This document shows, in pieces, positions 34,485-43,947 of a stretch of 64,000 bases of DNA. How positions within the stretch are numbered: the stretch's first letter is position 1; every line of letters begins with the position of its first letter. A program made the translations under genes and the position numbers. The notes beneath the pieces are model-generated. The model was not told where the DNA came from. It worked only from the letters and a program-made list of their open reading frames with translations, and made no database searches. The DNA is from Nocardioides sp. Kera G14 (GTDB lineage Bacteria > Actinomycetota > Actinomycetes > Propionibacteriales > Nocardioidaceae), in NCBI RefSeq assembly GCF_020715565.1, contig NZ_CP085839.1, positions 3,100,001 through 3,164,000 on the forward strand, written 5' to 3'.

Positions 34485-35738
34485 TCAGGAGTGCCGCAAC
34501 GCGTAGTGCTGTGCCAGCAGACTCTTTCCGTAGTCGTTGCCGTTGGGCTCACGCACGATGGTGTGGATGTGATCGCGCATCGGCTCGTCGTAGTCCAGGA
34601 AGATCCCCGGGTGGCTGTCGTACTCGACCAGCAGCACGGGAGAATGGATCCGGTAGTAGAAGGCGGAGACGTCGTCGTGTCCGCCCATCCACGCCACGTG
34701 GGTGTCGTCGAGGTGGCGCTGCACCTGCTCCATCTTCAGTCGCGCATGGCCCTCCGGCAGACGTCGTACGTACAGCTCGACCAGCTCGAGCAGCTGATCC
34801 TGCTGGGCGCCGCTGAGCTCCGAGGCGTTCACACCCTCGTACGGAATGACGCGGTTGTCCTGTCCTGCGCCTGCCAGATGACGGCCGTTGAAGGGCCCGG
34901 ACAGCTCCTCGGGCAGGTCGGCATTGAGGATCGAAGGGAAGAGGACCGCCTTGTCGGCCTGAGCATCCGTGAACGTCCGTCGAAGCGCGAGCGCTCGACC
35001 GGTCTCCCACTCGAACAGACGCGTTCCGGCGTACGTCCCCTGTTCGGAGAACGAGGGCTCTGCACCGACGAACACAGGGGCGAGCACCACCTGCGTGCCG
35101 ACGAAGACAAAGTTGAGGTCGAGGTGATGTCCCATCAACTGCCACCCCCACGGAGCGTCGGTCGACGGCTCGCCGAAGATCGTCATCCAGTAGGTGAACT
35201 CCGTGAGCGTCTCCGCGTAGTCGTCGACGATCTCGCCCAAGGCGCCGTTGAGACGCATCGCGTCTCGTACGGTGCGGTATCCCTCCGGACTCAAGCTCGC
35301 TTCGATCAGCGCGAGGGCGGCGTCGCGCTCCTTCTCGCTCAGCCGCGCGAGCTGGACCCCTTTGGGCACCCAGCTGGTGAAGGCGTTCGTCCATCGCCGC
35401 CAATTCGGCGAGTCCATCGGATGGGACGACACGGTGCGGAAGTGCGGCCGAAGCGTCGCGAGGTAGGTGCGGGCCGCTTCCTCGGCCATCGAGACCGGGA
35501 TGCCGGTTTCAGCGAGGGTGTATAACCCCTGTTGCGGGGTGCCGTCGGCGGTGACCCCTATGTAGGGATCGAGGTAGTTCCGCTCCGCGGCCGTCAACTC
35601 ATAGGCGGCCACCGGTCCGAGGAGCTCTGGGTGGAGATGTCCGTCGATGAACGGATAGAACCCCTTCGGACGTACGCGAAACCCGCTGCCCGTCTCGGCC
35701 GATCCGCCGGCTTCGGTGGAGCTGATCGAGGTGGTCAC
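34485..35738 (-). CDS. DUF3500 family protein
   Basis: A 417-residue protein matching the uncharacterised DUF3500 family. Recognisable blocks are FTYWMTIFGEPS, WGWQLMGHHLDLNFVFVG, and the C-terminal SPVLLVEYDS, HIHTIVREPNGNDYG and LLAQHYALRH. Histidine and acidic residues are clustered, as in metal enzymes, but the activity is unknown. The GTG is preceded by GGAGG. It heads the group with the tautomerase and hydratase, and is divergent from an IclR regulator. A second family member lies at 62930, also next to an aromatic hydroxylase. Confidence 0.82.
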   Translation of the reverse strand: MTTSISSTEAGGSAETGSGFRVRPKGFYPFIDGHLHPELLGPVAAYELTAAERNYLDPYIGVTADGTPQQGLYTLAETGIPVSMAEEAARTYLATLRPHFRTVSSHPMDSPNWRRWTNAFTSWVPKGVQLARLSEKERDAALALIEASLSPEGYRTVRDAMRLNGALGEIVDDYAETLTEFTYWMTIFGEPSTDAPWGWQLMGHHLDLNFVFVGTQVVLAPVFVGAEPSFSEQGTYAGTRLFEWETGRALALRRTFTDAQADKAVLFPSILNADLPEELSGPFNGRHLAGAGQDNRVIPYEGVNASELSGAQQDQLLELVELYVRRLPEGHARLKMEQVQRHLDDTHVAWMGGHDDVSAFYYRIHSPVLLVEYDSHPGIFLDYDEPMRDHIHTIVREPNGNDYGKSLLAQHYALRHS

Positions 35739-35795
35739 TGACGCCTCCCTATCTGCGAGCCTTGCCGGCGGCGAGCACAACGATGTAACTTGCGT

Positions 35796-35829
35796 TTCGC
35801 ATTGCGAGATCGAGAAGTCGTAATGCGAA
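35796..35829. promoter_or_regulatory. candidate IclR operator (TTCGCATT-N18-AATGCGAA)
   Basis: A perfect eight-base inverted repeat in the gap between the divergent DUF3500 and IclR genes. An internal partial copy (TTGCGA) sits next to the left arm. Confidence 0.5.
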
Positions 35830-35887
35830 CGGACTGTAATGACTGCCACGCCATGAGACAAGCCCGTGGCGACGGATGGAGGCAGAG

Positions 35888-36676
35888 ATGACCGCTCTCG
35901 AGCAGTCGGACGGCGAGCAGTCGCCGGGCTCGCGGATCGCCGTGATCGCCAAGAGTGCCCGCGTGCTGGACGTCCTCGCCGAGCGACCGCGAGGGTCGAC
36001 ACCCAGCGAGGTCGGTGAGCTGCTCAAGATCAACAGGAGCACCGCCTTCCGCCTGCTCACGTCGCTGGAGCAGGCCGGACTGCTCCAGCGCGACGCAGGC
36101 AGCGGCCGGTATCGGCTCGGCATGAAGATGCTCCGTTACGCCGAGTCGGTGCGCAGCGGAATCGGGATCATCCGCGTTGCCGAGCCGACGATGTGGGCCC
36201 TGGAAGAGCAACTGCGGCAGACGGTCTATCTCTCGGTCCGCTCTGGATGGGGCGCCACCTGCGTCGAGCGCCTGCCGGGTCGCCATGTCGACGTACTGGC
36301 ATGGAAGAGCGGTCAGTGGCTCCCGTTCCATGTGGGCGCCGGACCCCAGGCCATCCTCGCCGCCTTGGACGACGCCGAGGTCGACCGGTACCTGAGCAAC
36401 GGGGGCGAGCGGCTCACCCGTCAAGGCACGCTGACTGGGGAGGACGTCCGCCGATCGGTCGCGCGCACGCGCGAACAGGGCTGGGCGCTGAACCGTGAGG
36501 GGCTCACCGCAGGGGTCGCCTCGCTGGGCGTGGCCGTCAGTGACGCGGCAGGGTCACCACTCTGTGCTCTCTCCGTCGCAGGGCTCGAAGCAGACTTCCA
36601 GGGCGAGGCACTGGCGTCCACGGCCAGCGCCGTAACGGCCGCGGGCGATCGGCTCAGGAACGACCTCATCGCCTGA
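35888..36676 (+). CDS. IclR family regulator
   Basis: A 262-residue regulator: winged helix at residues 15 to 80 (SEVGELLKINRSTAFRLLTS) and the effector domain with CVERLPGRHVDVL. The ATG at 35888 has GGAGG six bases upstream; an earlier ATG at 35876 overlaps that site. It is divergent from the DUF3500-tautomerase-hydratase group, and probably controls it, perhaps with the importer. A perfect 8-base palindrome between the genes is the likely operator. Confidence 0.87.
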   Translation: MTALEQSDGEQSPGSRIAVIAKSARVLDVLAERPRGSTPSEVGELLKINRSTAFRLLTSLEQAGLLQRDAGSGRYRLGMKMLRYAESVRSGIGIIRVAEPTMWALEEQLRQTVYLSVRSGWGATCVERLPGRHVDVLAWKSGQWLPFHVGAGPQAILAALDDAEVDRYLSNGGERLTRQGTLTGEDVRRSVARTREQGWALNREGLTAGVASLGVAVSDAAGSPLCALSVAGLEADFQGEALASTASAVTAAGDRLRNDLIA

Positions 36677-36795
36677 CTCCGCACCGTCGATCCCGGTCGA
36701 ACCGGCAGTGATGGAGGTGCCAGATAGCTTCCCGGCGTGGCGGCTGGCCCCACGGCGATGCGCTTCAAGCCGAAGAGGTGGCACGCGTCCTGACA

Positions 36796-37452
36796 TCAAC
36801 GCAGAGCGACCGGGAGCTTCTGCTGCAGTTCCTCGAGCGTGATACCGAAGGTCTCGCGGACGCTCACACCGTCGGGACCGACGTCGAAGACGCCGTAGTC
36901 GGTGTAGACCCGGCTGACACAGCCGACGCCGGTGAGCGGCATCGTGCAGGCCTCGACCAGCTTGGAGCTGCCGTCCTTCGCGAAGAGGCTCATCATCACG
37001 TAGACGTCCTTGGCGCCGATGGCCAGATCCATCGCACCACCGACGGCGGGGATGTCGCCCGGCTTGCCCGTCGACCAGTTGGCGAGGTCACCGTTGGCGG
37101 CGACCTGGAAGGCGCCGAGGACGCAGACGTCGAGGTGGCCGCCGCGCATCATCGCGAAGGAGTCGGCGTGGTGGAAGTAGGAGCAGCCGGGCGTCTCGAT
37201 GACGGGGACCTTGCCGGCGTTGGTGAGGTCGGCATCGACCTCGTCACCGTCCGCCTTGCGGCCCATTCCGAGCATGCCGTTCTCGGTATGCAGGACGACG
37301 TTGACGTTGCCCTGCTCGTCCTTGGGCAGATGGTCGGCGATCTTCGTCGGCTGGCCGATGCCGAGGTTCACGAAGGACCCTTCGGGGATGTCGCGGGCGA
37401 TGACGGCCGCGAGCTCGTCCATGGTCAGCGGCTGGTCGGTCGTCGTGTTCAT
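36796..37452 (-). CDS. pcaJ: 3-oxoadipate CoA-transferase subunit B
   Basis: A 218-residue beta subunit of the succinyl-CoA:3-oxoadipate CoA-transferase. The catalytic glutamate lies in the conserved HTENGMLGMG. It transfers CoA to 3-oxoadipate from protocatechuate or hydroxyquinol breakdown. The start overlaps the stop of subunit A by 4 bases. It ends the pcaFIJ operon; no clear terminator follows. Confidence 0.93.
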   Translation of the reverse strand: MNTTTDQPLTMDELAAVIARDIPEGSFVNLGIGQPTKIADHLPKDEQGNVNVVLHTENGMLGMGRKADGDEVDADLTNAGKVPVIETPGCSYFHHADSFAMMRGGHLDVCVLGAFQVAANGDLANWSTGKPGDIPAVGGAMDLAIGAKDVYVMMSLFAKDGSSKLVEACTMPLTGVGCVSRVYTDYGVFDVGPDGVSVRETFGITLEELQQKLPVALR

Positions 37453-38143
37453 CGTGCTCCCTCGACGGTGTAGTGACGGGCCTCGACCTGGACGACCCGG
37501 TCGACGTAGATCGATGGCGTGACAACGGCCTCGGGATCGAGCGTGCCGGTGGGCACCACCTCGTTGACCTGGACGATCGTCGTCGCGGCCGCGGTCGCCA
37601 TGACGGGACCGAAGTTGCGGGCGGTCTTGCGGTAGACGAGGTTGCCCATCTGGTCTGCCCTGTGGGCGGAGAGGAGCGCGTAGTCGCCCTTGATCGGGTA
37701 TTCGAGGATGTAGCGCCTGCCGTCGATCTCGCGCTCCTCCTTGCCCTCGGCCAGCGGCGTGCCGACAGCGGTCGGGCAGAAGAACGCACCGATGCCGGCG
37801 CCGGCGGCCCGCATCCGCTCGGCGAGGTTGCCCTGCGGGACCACCTCGAGCTCGATCTTCCCCGCGCGGTAGAGCTCGTCGAAGACGTAGGAGTCGACCT
37901 GGCGCGGGAAGGAGCAGAGGATCTTCCGTACCCGCCCGGCCTTGAGCAGTGCAGCGAGGCCGACCTCGGCATTGCCGGCGTTGTTGGCGACGATCGTGAG
38001 GTCCTTGGCGCCCTGGCGGATCAGCGCGTCGATCAGGTCGAACGGCATGCCGGCCAGGCCGAAGCCGCCGACGAGGATGGTGGATCCGTCCTCGATTCCG
38101 GCGACGGCCTCGTCGGTGGTCTCGAGGATGCTGGTCCGGCCCA

Positions 38144-38144
<1 letters not shown>
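37449..38144 (-). CDS. pcaI: 3-oxoadipate CoA-transferase subunit A
   Basis: A 231-residue alpha subunit with the family motif GGFGLAGMPFDLIDAL and IVANNAGNAEVGL. It forms the CoA-transferase with the next gene. Its start overlaps the stop of the thiolase gene by one base. Confidence 0.93.
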
Positions 38145-39328
<1,184 letters not shown>

Positions 39329-39353
39329 ACCCACGACAGTACGCCGCCACTTC

Positions 39354-39369
39354 GATACGCTGAAGTATC
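39354..39369. promoter_or_regulatory. candidate LysR-binding palindrome (GATAC-N6-GTATC)
   Basis: A perfect 5-base inverted repeat, extended by TT/AA on both sides, in the 71-base gap between pcaF and the divergent LysR gene. It has the interrupted T-N11-A form of LysR sites. Confidence 0.5.
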
Positions 39370-39399
39370 AATATCTGTCGCGATTGAGAGGCTGGCGAT

Positions 39400-40281
39400 A
39401 TGGATCTTCGCCAACTCGGCTACTTCGTCGCCGTTGCGGAGGAGCTCCACTTCGGCCGTGCCGCCGAGCGGCTCCACATGGCGCAGCCGCCGCTCTCCCA
39501 AGCGATCCGGAGCCTCGAGGCCGACCTCGGCACACCTCTCCTGCACCGCACCACACGCAGGGTCGAGCTGACCGACGCCGGCCGCGCCTACCTCCAGCGG
39601 GCCCGTGCGATCCTCGCGTCGGTCGACGCGGCGGCACAGGAGGCGAGGCTCGTCGCGGCCGGCGCGATCGGACATCTCGCCATCGGCTGCGTCGGGTCGG
39701 CGACGTACTCCGTCCTGCCGGCCCTCTCCCGGCGGCTGGCCGCCGAACTGCCGGGCGTCGACTTCTCCTTCCGCGGCGAGATGCTCGTGCCCGACCAGGT
39801 CGAGGCGCTGCGCACCGGCGAGATCGACGTCGCGCTGCTGCGACCACCGATCCCCGACGCGTCGCTGGCCATCTCGACCCTCCGGCACGACCGGCTCGTG
39901 GTCGCCCTGCCGACCGAGCATCCCCTCGCCGGGCGACGTCAGATCAGTCCCGCCGCGCTGCGCGGCGTCGACCTGATCGTCCATTCCGCCGACCGCCGTT
40001 CGATGATGTACGACGTCGTCCTCCGCCTCGCCCACGACGCCGGCGTCGAGCCGCGGATCCGGCACGAGGTCGGCGAGACGTCGACGCTCATCACGCTGGT
40101 GGCGGGAGGCCTCGGCGTGGCGATCGTGCCCGAGCCGGTGACCGCGCTGGCGCTGGACGGCGTGGTCTACCGGCCCCTGACCCGGCCCGTCACCACCGTC
40201 GACCTCGCCGTCGCACACCGCGCCGACCGCGGCGAGCCGCACCTCCTCCGGACGGTCGAGACGATCCGGGCGGTGGTCTGA
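39400..40281 (+). CDS. LysR family regulator of pcaFIJ
   Basis: A 293-residue LysR protein with the N-terminal helix-turn-helix (FGRAAERLHMAQPPLSQAIR) and a type 2 periplasmic-binding-like effector domain. It resembles the CatR/PcaQ group. It is divergent from pcaF with a palindrome in between, so it likely activates pcaFIJ in response to a pathway intermediate such as muconate or 3-oxoadipate. Confidence 0.88.
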   Translation: MDLRQLGYFVAVAEELHFGRAAERLHMAQPPLSQAIRSLEADLGTPLLHRTTRRVELTDAGRAYLQRARAILASVDAAAQEARLVAAGAIGHLAIGCVGSATYSVLPALSRRLAAELPGVDFSFRGEMLVPDQVEALRTGEIDVALLRPPIPDASLAISTLRHDRLVVALPTEHPLAGRRQISPAALRGVDLIVHSADRRSMMYDVVLRLAHDAGVEPRIRHEVGETSTLITLVAGGLGVAIVPEPVTALALDGVVYRPLTRPVTTVDLAVAHRADRGEPHLLRTVETIRAVV

Positions 40282-40381
40282 TCGGTCATTCGGGAGAGCG
40301 GAACCGATCCCTCGTTTCGGGCCGCCCGGTGTTAACGTCGAACGGCTGAGGGACGGGCTGACGAGGGAGAAGAGAAACGAC

Positions 40382-41290
40382 ATGAGCGTGCTGACCGAGG
40401 GACTGAACGAGCTGGACGCGAAGCGCGCGCACCGGGAGGCGATCCGTGTCGACGACGCCAACTCGCGCTCCTGGCAGCTGGTCAATGCGCTGCGTACCGA
40501 CCTCTTCGACGCCGCTCACCTCGGCCGTGCCGACCAGATCATCCTCGACCTCGAGGACGCGGTCGACGACGCACTCAAGGACCAGGCCCGCAGCAACGTC
40601 ATCGAGTGGCTCCGTGGCGGCGGCCGCGCCTGGGTGCGGATCAACGACATCACCACGCCGTCCTGGGAGGACGACGTCCGGGAGCTCGCAGGCACACCCG
40701 GCCTGGCGGGCGTGATGCTCGCGAAGGTGGAAGCGGCCGAGCAGGTCACCGACACCTTCCAGCGCCTCGGCGGCCGCACGCCGGTGATCGCGCTGCTCGA
40801 GTCGGCGCTCGGCATCGAGGACGCCGTCTCCATCGCCCGCGCCCGCGGTGTCTTCCGGCTCGCGTTCGGCTCCGGTGACTACCGCAAGGACACCGGCGCG
40901 GAGAACAACGCGCTCGCGATGTCCTACCCCCGCACGCGCCTCGTGCTCGCCTCGCGGATCGGCAATCTGCCGGCACCGATCGACGGCCCGACCGTCACGA
41001 CCCAGCACGCGACGCTGCGTGAGGGCGCGGCCGACGCGGTCGCGATGGGCATGACCGGCAAGCTCTGCCTCAACCTCGACGCCCCGGCCGTGATCAACGA
41101 GTCGATGGCACCGACCCCGGCCGACGTCGCGTGGGCGATCGAGTTCCTGCGCAAGTTCGAGGAGGACGGTCGCGTGATCCGCGACGGCTCCGACAAGCCG
41201 CGCCTCGCACGTGCCAGCAAGATCGTCGAGCGCGGCGAGATCTACCGGATCCAGCCGGCCACCGCTGCCGGCGAGGGCTTCACGTACTAG
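40382..41290 (+). CDS. HpcH/HpaI aldolase / citrate lyase beta-like (CoA ester lyase)
   Basis: A 302-residue TIM-barrel lyase of the CitE-like family. Metal and CoA contact regions include IILDLEDAVDDALKD, AWVRINDI, and VIALLESALGIEDA. Members cleave malyl-CoA, citramalyl-CoA or similar esters. The ATG has GGGAGAAG upstream. It follows the LysR gene by 100 bases on the same strand and stands apart from other enzyme genes. Whether it serves aromatic breakdown (for example a CoA ester end product) cannot be told. Confidence 0.83.
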   Translation: MSVLTEGLNELDAKRAHREAIRVDDANSRSWQLVNALRTDLFDAAHLGRADQIILDLEDAVDDALKDQARSNVIEWLRGGGRAWVRINDITTPSWEDDVRELAGTPGLAGVMLAKVEAAEQVTDTFQRLGGRTPVIALLESALGIEDAVSIARARGVFRLAFGSGDYRKDTGAENNALAMSYPRTRLVLASRIGNLPAPIDGPTVTTQHATLREGAADAVAMGMTGKLCLNLDAPAVINESMAPTPADVAWAIEFLRKFEEDGRVIRDGSDKPRLARASKIVERGEIYRIQPATAAGEGFTY

Positions 41291-41320
41291 GCCCCCGCCG
41301 GCGAGGCGGTTCAGGCCAAG

Positions 41321-41929
41321 TCAGACCTGGGCGTCGCTGCGGACGTGTTCCGCGGCCGACTGGCCCTCGTCCTTGACATGTGCGACCGACTGGGTCGCGG
41401 TGTCCTTGACCTCAGAGGCCGCCTCGGTGGCGGTCTGCTTGAGCTCCTGCGCCATGTCCTGGCCGGCCTGCTTGGCCTCCTCGACGAGCGGCGCACCCTG
41501 CTCCTTGGCGGTGTCCACCACGGTGGAGGCCAGCTGAGCCTCCTTCTGGGAGGCGGGGAACAGCCCGGCGATCACCACACCGGCCCCGAACGCCACCAGT
41601 CCCGCGGCGAGAGGGCTGCCCTGGACCTGGCTCTGTGCGGTGTCTACGGCGCCCTGAGCCCGGTCCGCCACGCCGTGGGCGGCGTCCGAAACGGAGCCGG
41701 TGACGTTGTTCGCCGCGTTCGAGGTCGTCGACGACGCCGTGGATCGGACGTCGTGGGCGGTGCCCATGACCTTGTCGCGGACACCCTGCAGGCGACCCCG
41801 GACGGCCTCCTTGCGCCGCTCGACGATGGCATGCGGCGAGACCCGGTCCTGGAGGGCGTCGATGTCCGAAGCCATCCGGTTGCGGGTGTGGGCGATGTCG
41901 GTGGTCAGTTCTTCTGTGCTCGAGCCCAT
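41321..41929 (-). CDS. DUF3618 domain protein
   Basis: A 202-residue protein with the DUF3618 N-terminus (ELTTDIAHTRNRMASDIDAL), one hydrophobic segment near residue 115 (GLVAFGAGVVIAGLFP), and a long alanine- and lysine-rich C-terminal helix. The family is found in actinobacteria beside Holin-X proteins; function unknown, probably envelope-associated. The ATG is preceded by GGAGG and lies inside the end of the Holin-X gene (25-base overlap). Confidence 0.82.
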   Translation of the reverse strand: MGSSTEELTTDIAHTRNRMASDIDALQDRVSPHAIVERRKEAVRGRLQGVRDKVMGTAHDVRSTASSTTSNAANNVTGSVSDAAHGVADRAQGAVDTAQSQVQGSPLAAGLVAFGAGVVIAGLFPASQKEAQLASTVVDTAKEQGAPLVEEAKQAGQDMAQELKQTATEAASEVKDTATQSVAHVKDEGQSAAEHVRSDAQV

Positions 41930-42306
41930 GCTGCGTCCTCCTTGAGTGTCTGCTGCGTCTGGGGCAGCTGCGGGTTGCTTCGCTTGAGTGCCGACCGGCC
42001 GGTCACGGCGAGGACCGCCGCGATGACGCCCCAGATGACGGTCACGATGAGGGCTGCCAGCCAGAGCGGCATCCCCTCGTCGAGGGCGAAGACGGCGGTG
42101 AGGGAGACGAACAGGAGGACCATGTAGCCCGCCAGTCCCGCGCCGCCGAGCAGGCCGGCGCCCTTCCCGGCCTTCTTGGCCTCTTCCTTCATCTCGGTCT
42201 TGGCAAGGTCCATCTCCTGCTTGATCAGCGTGGAGAGGTCGTTCGCGACGTCGCTGAAGATCTCGCCGAGCGAGCGCTCGTCGGATGATCCGGGGGGGGC
42301 TGGCAT
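41905..42306 (-). CDS. phage holin family / Holin-X membrane protein
   Basis: A 133-residue protein of the actinobacterial Holin-X group. An amphipathic N-terminal helix (DVANDLSTLIKQEMDLAKTE) precedes two hydrophobic segments around residues 50 to 100. Despite the name there is no phage context; such proteins usually sit in a conserved stress-related membrane cassette with DUF3618. The protein overlaps the DUF3618 gene by 25 bases. Confidence 0.82.
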   Translation of the reverse strand: MPAPPGSSDERSLGEIFSDVANDLSTLIKQEMDLAKTEMKEEAKKAGKGAGLLGGAGLAGYMVLLFVSLTAVFALDEGMPLWLAALIVTVIWGVIAAVLAVTGRSALKRSNPQLPQTQQTLKEDAAWARAQKN

Positions 42307-42342
42307 GTGCCCCCATCCCGGAGTCGGGGGTGGGATGGACGG

Positions 42343-43029
42343 TCATCGGTCCAGCGCTCCCGTGCTGTCGCCGGTCACATGTCCGGCCGGGTAGCCGGTC
42401 ACCGGGTTGACGCCCGCCGGTTCCTGGGGCCGCAGCACGGTGTCGACCGGCTGCACGGGCTGGATCTGCTGGGTCGCCTCCCCGACAGGATCGGCAACGG
42501 GCAGGGCCGGCGCGGCCGGTGAAGGCGGCGGCGTGCTGGGCGGTTGCTGCTGTTGGACGTACTTCGCGCCGGCGATCCCGTCCGCGGTGCCGCGGACCAG
42601 TCGGCCCACGACGACTCCCGCGGCCAAGGCCCCGAAGAGAAAGGTGCCGGGGCGCTTCCGAGCGAACTGGCGTACGTCGTCGAGCAGCTCGCCCGGTTCG
42701 CGGCTCTGCAGGTGGTTACTGATCGTCCGGGCGTAGTCGGAGGCCTGCCGGGACAGATCGGCGGCAAGTCCGGGCGACGCCTGCGACGCCATCGAGCCGA
42801 GGTCGTCGCCGACGCTGCGCAGGGTGTCGGCGAGCCGGTCCTTCTGCTCGTTCGTCTGGGCGTTGAGCTGAGTCACCGCCTCGTCCATGACGTGCCGGGC
42901 CTGGTTCGCCGCCTCGGAGGCGACGTTGGCCGCCTCCTCCTGCGCGACGCCGGTCAGATGTCGGCCTTCGTCGGACGCAGTGCTTGCAGCTTCCTGCGCC
43001 CTCTCCGTGGCCGTGGGGTTGGTGGTCAT
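42343..43029 (-). CDS. hypothetical protein of the Holin-X/DUF3618 cassette
   Basis: A 228-residue protein with a long N-terminal amphipathic alpha-helical region rich in Ala, Glu and Gln (residues 1 to 120), one short hydrophobic segment (TFLFGALAAGVVVGRLVRG), and a proline- and glutamine-rich tail. It resembles LEA-like or apolipoprotein-like stress proteins in composition. The ATG at 43029 follows AAGGAG. First gene of the three-gene cassette; a SigB-type promoter may lie 50 to 75 bases upstream. Confidence 0.78.
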   Translation of the reverse strand: MTTNPTATERAQEAASTASDEGRHLTGVAQEEAANVASEAANQARHVMDEAVTQLNAQTNEQKDRLADTLRSVGDDLGSMASQASPGLAADLSRQASDYARTISNHLQSREPGELLDDVRQFARKRPGTFLFGALAAGVVVGRLVRGTADGIAGAKYVQQQQPPSTPPPSPAAPALPVADPVGEATQQIQPVQPVDTVLRPQEPAGVNPVTGYPAGHVTGDSTGALDR

Positions 43030-43079
43030 GCGGTGTCTCCTTGGTGCGTTGTGTCCGAAAGGTGACTGACCCAAGGCGC

Positions 43080-43104
43080 GTACCCGGGCGGTTTCCAGGC
43101 ATAC
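43080..43104 (-). promoter_or_regulatory. candidate SigB/SigF-type promoter of the Holin-X cassette
   Basis: On the minus strand GTAT and GGGTAC are separated by 15 bases, matching the actinobacterial stress-sigma pattern GNNT-N14-16-GGGTAC. The predicted start would leave a leader of about 45 bases with AAGGAG. Confidence 0.35.
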
Positions 43105-43122
43105 GAGCAACGCCGGCGTGTC

Positions 43123-43866
43123 CTACCCGAGTTGCCGGCCGATCCCCCGCGCCGCCACCTGAAGTGCCGTGGTGAGTCGTTCACGGTCCCGCCGGAAGTC
43201 GGGGAGGACCACTCCGAGGGCGGCGACCACCTGACCGTCGACCGTGATCGGTACGGCCACCGAGCACGCGCCCAGGGTCATCTCCTCCCGGGTGGTCGCG
43301 TACCCCTCCGTCCGGATCCGGTCGAGCTGCCGCGCGAGGATCCCCGGTGCGGTGATGGTGTACGGCGTGATCGGCCGCAAGGAGCCGAGGACGTTGCGCA
43401 CCACGTCGTCAGGGGCGGCCGCGAGCAGGACCTTTCCCACCCCGGTGGCGTAGAGGGTGAGCCGGCTGCCGACCCGGCTGACCACCGGCACCGACGCATG
43501 CCCGGCGACACTGTCGATGTAGAGGGTCTCCTCCCCCTCGCGCACGGCGAGGTGGATGGTCGCGCGCGTGGCCGCATGCAGGTCGCTCAGGAACGGCGCG
43601 GCCACCTCGCGGAGGTCGGTCTCCACCGGCGCGAGCAGACCGAGGTCCCAGATCCGCCGTCCGATCCGGTAGCGGCGGTCCTCGCCACGGGTCAACGCGT
43701 TCCCGTCGACCAGCTGCCGCACGATCCGCAGGGCCGTTGCAGTGGACAGCCCGGCACGCTCCGCGAGCTCGGAGAGGGTCAGGGCCCGGTGCTGCTCGTC
43801 GAAGGCGCCGAGTACGTCCAGCGACCGCGCCACCAGTGACGCACCGGGTGCCGACCCTCCCGCCAT
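43123..43866 (-). CDS. IclR family regulator (PcaR/PobR-like)
   Basis: A 247-residue IclR regulator: winged helix around LSELAERAGLSTATALRIVRQL and the effector domain (IHLAVREGEETLYIDSVAGH, LYATGVGKVLLAAAP). The ATG at 43866 follows AGGGGG and is preferred to an earlier ATG at 43908. It is divergent from pobA and the pcaHGBL genes, and by analogy with PcaR, PobR and related proteins probably activates them with protocatechuate or 4-hydroxybenzoate as effector. Confidence 0.9.
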   Translation of the reverse strand: MAGGSAPGASLVARSLDVLGAFDEQHRALTLSELAERAGLSTATALRIVRQLVDGNALTRGEDRRYRIGRRIWDLGLLAPVETDLREVAAPFLSDLHAATRATIHLAVREGEETLYIDSVAGHASVPVVSRVGSRLTLYATGVGKVLLAAAPDDVVRNVLGSLRPITPYTITAPGILARQLDRIRTEGYATTREEMTLGACSVAVPITVDGQVVAALGVVLPDFRRDRERLTTALQVAARGIGRQLG

Positions 43867-43919
43867 CCGTGCCCCCTGTCGCGCCGCTTTCACTGAGTGA
43901 AACTCCATGGTAGGCCGGA

Positions 43920-43940
43920 TGTGACACCCGTCTCTACGGT
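43920..43940 (+). promoter_or_regulatory. pobA promoter region with CRP-like half-site, probably leaderless
   Basis: TGTGA-N6-TCTCT (8 of 10 CRP-type consensus bases, 43920-43935) runs into a -10-like TACGGT (43935-43940) that ends 7 bases before the pobA ATG. There is no ribosome binding site, so a leaderless start is likely. No good -35 box is seen, which fits activator dependence. Confidence 0.4.
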
Positions 43941-43947
43941 GGACGTC

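Noticed and set aside
36693..36705. CCGGT-N3-ACCGG inverted repeat after the IclR gene as a terminator
   Set aside because: The stem is only 5 base pairs, no T run follows, and such short GC palindromes are frequent in this DNA.
41905..42306. Holin family gene as a sign of a prophage
   Set aside because: No other phage genes are present. Holin-X proteins with DUF3618 are a chromosomal cassette in actinobacteria.
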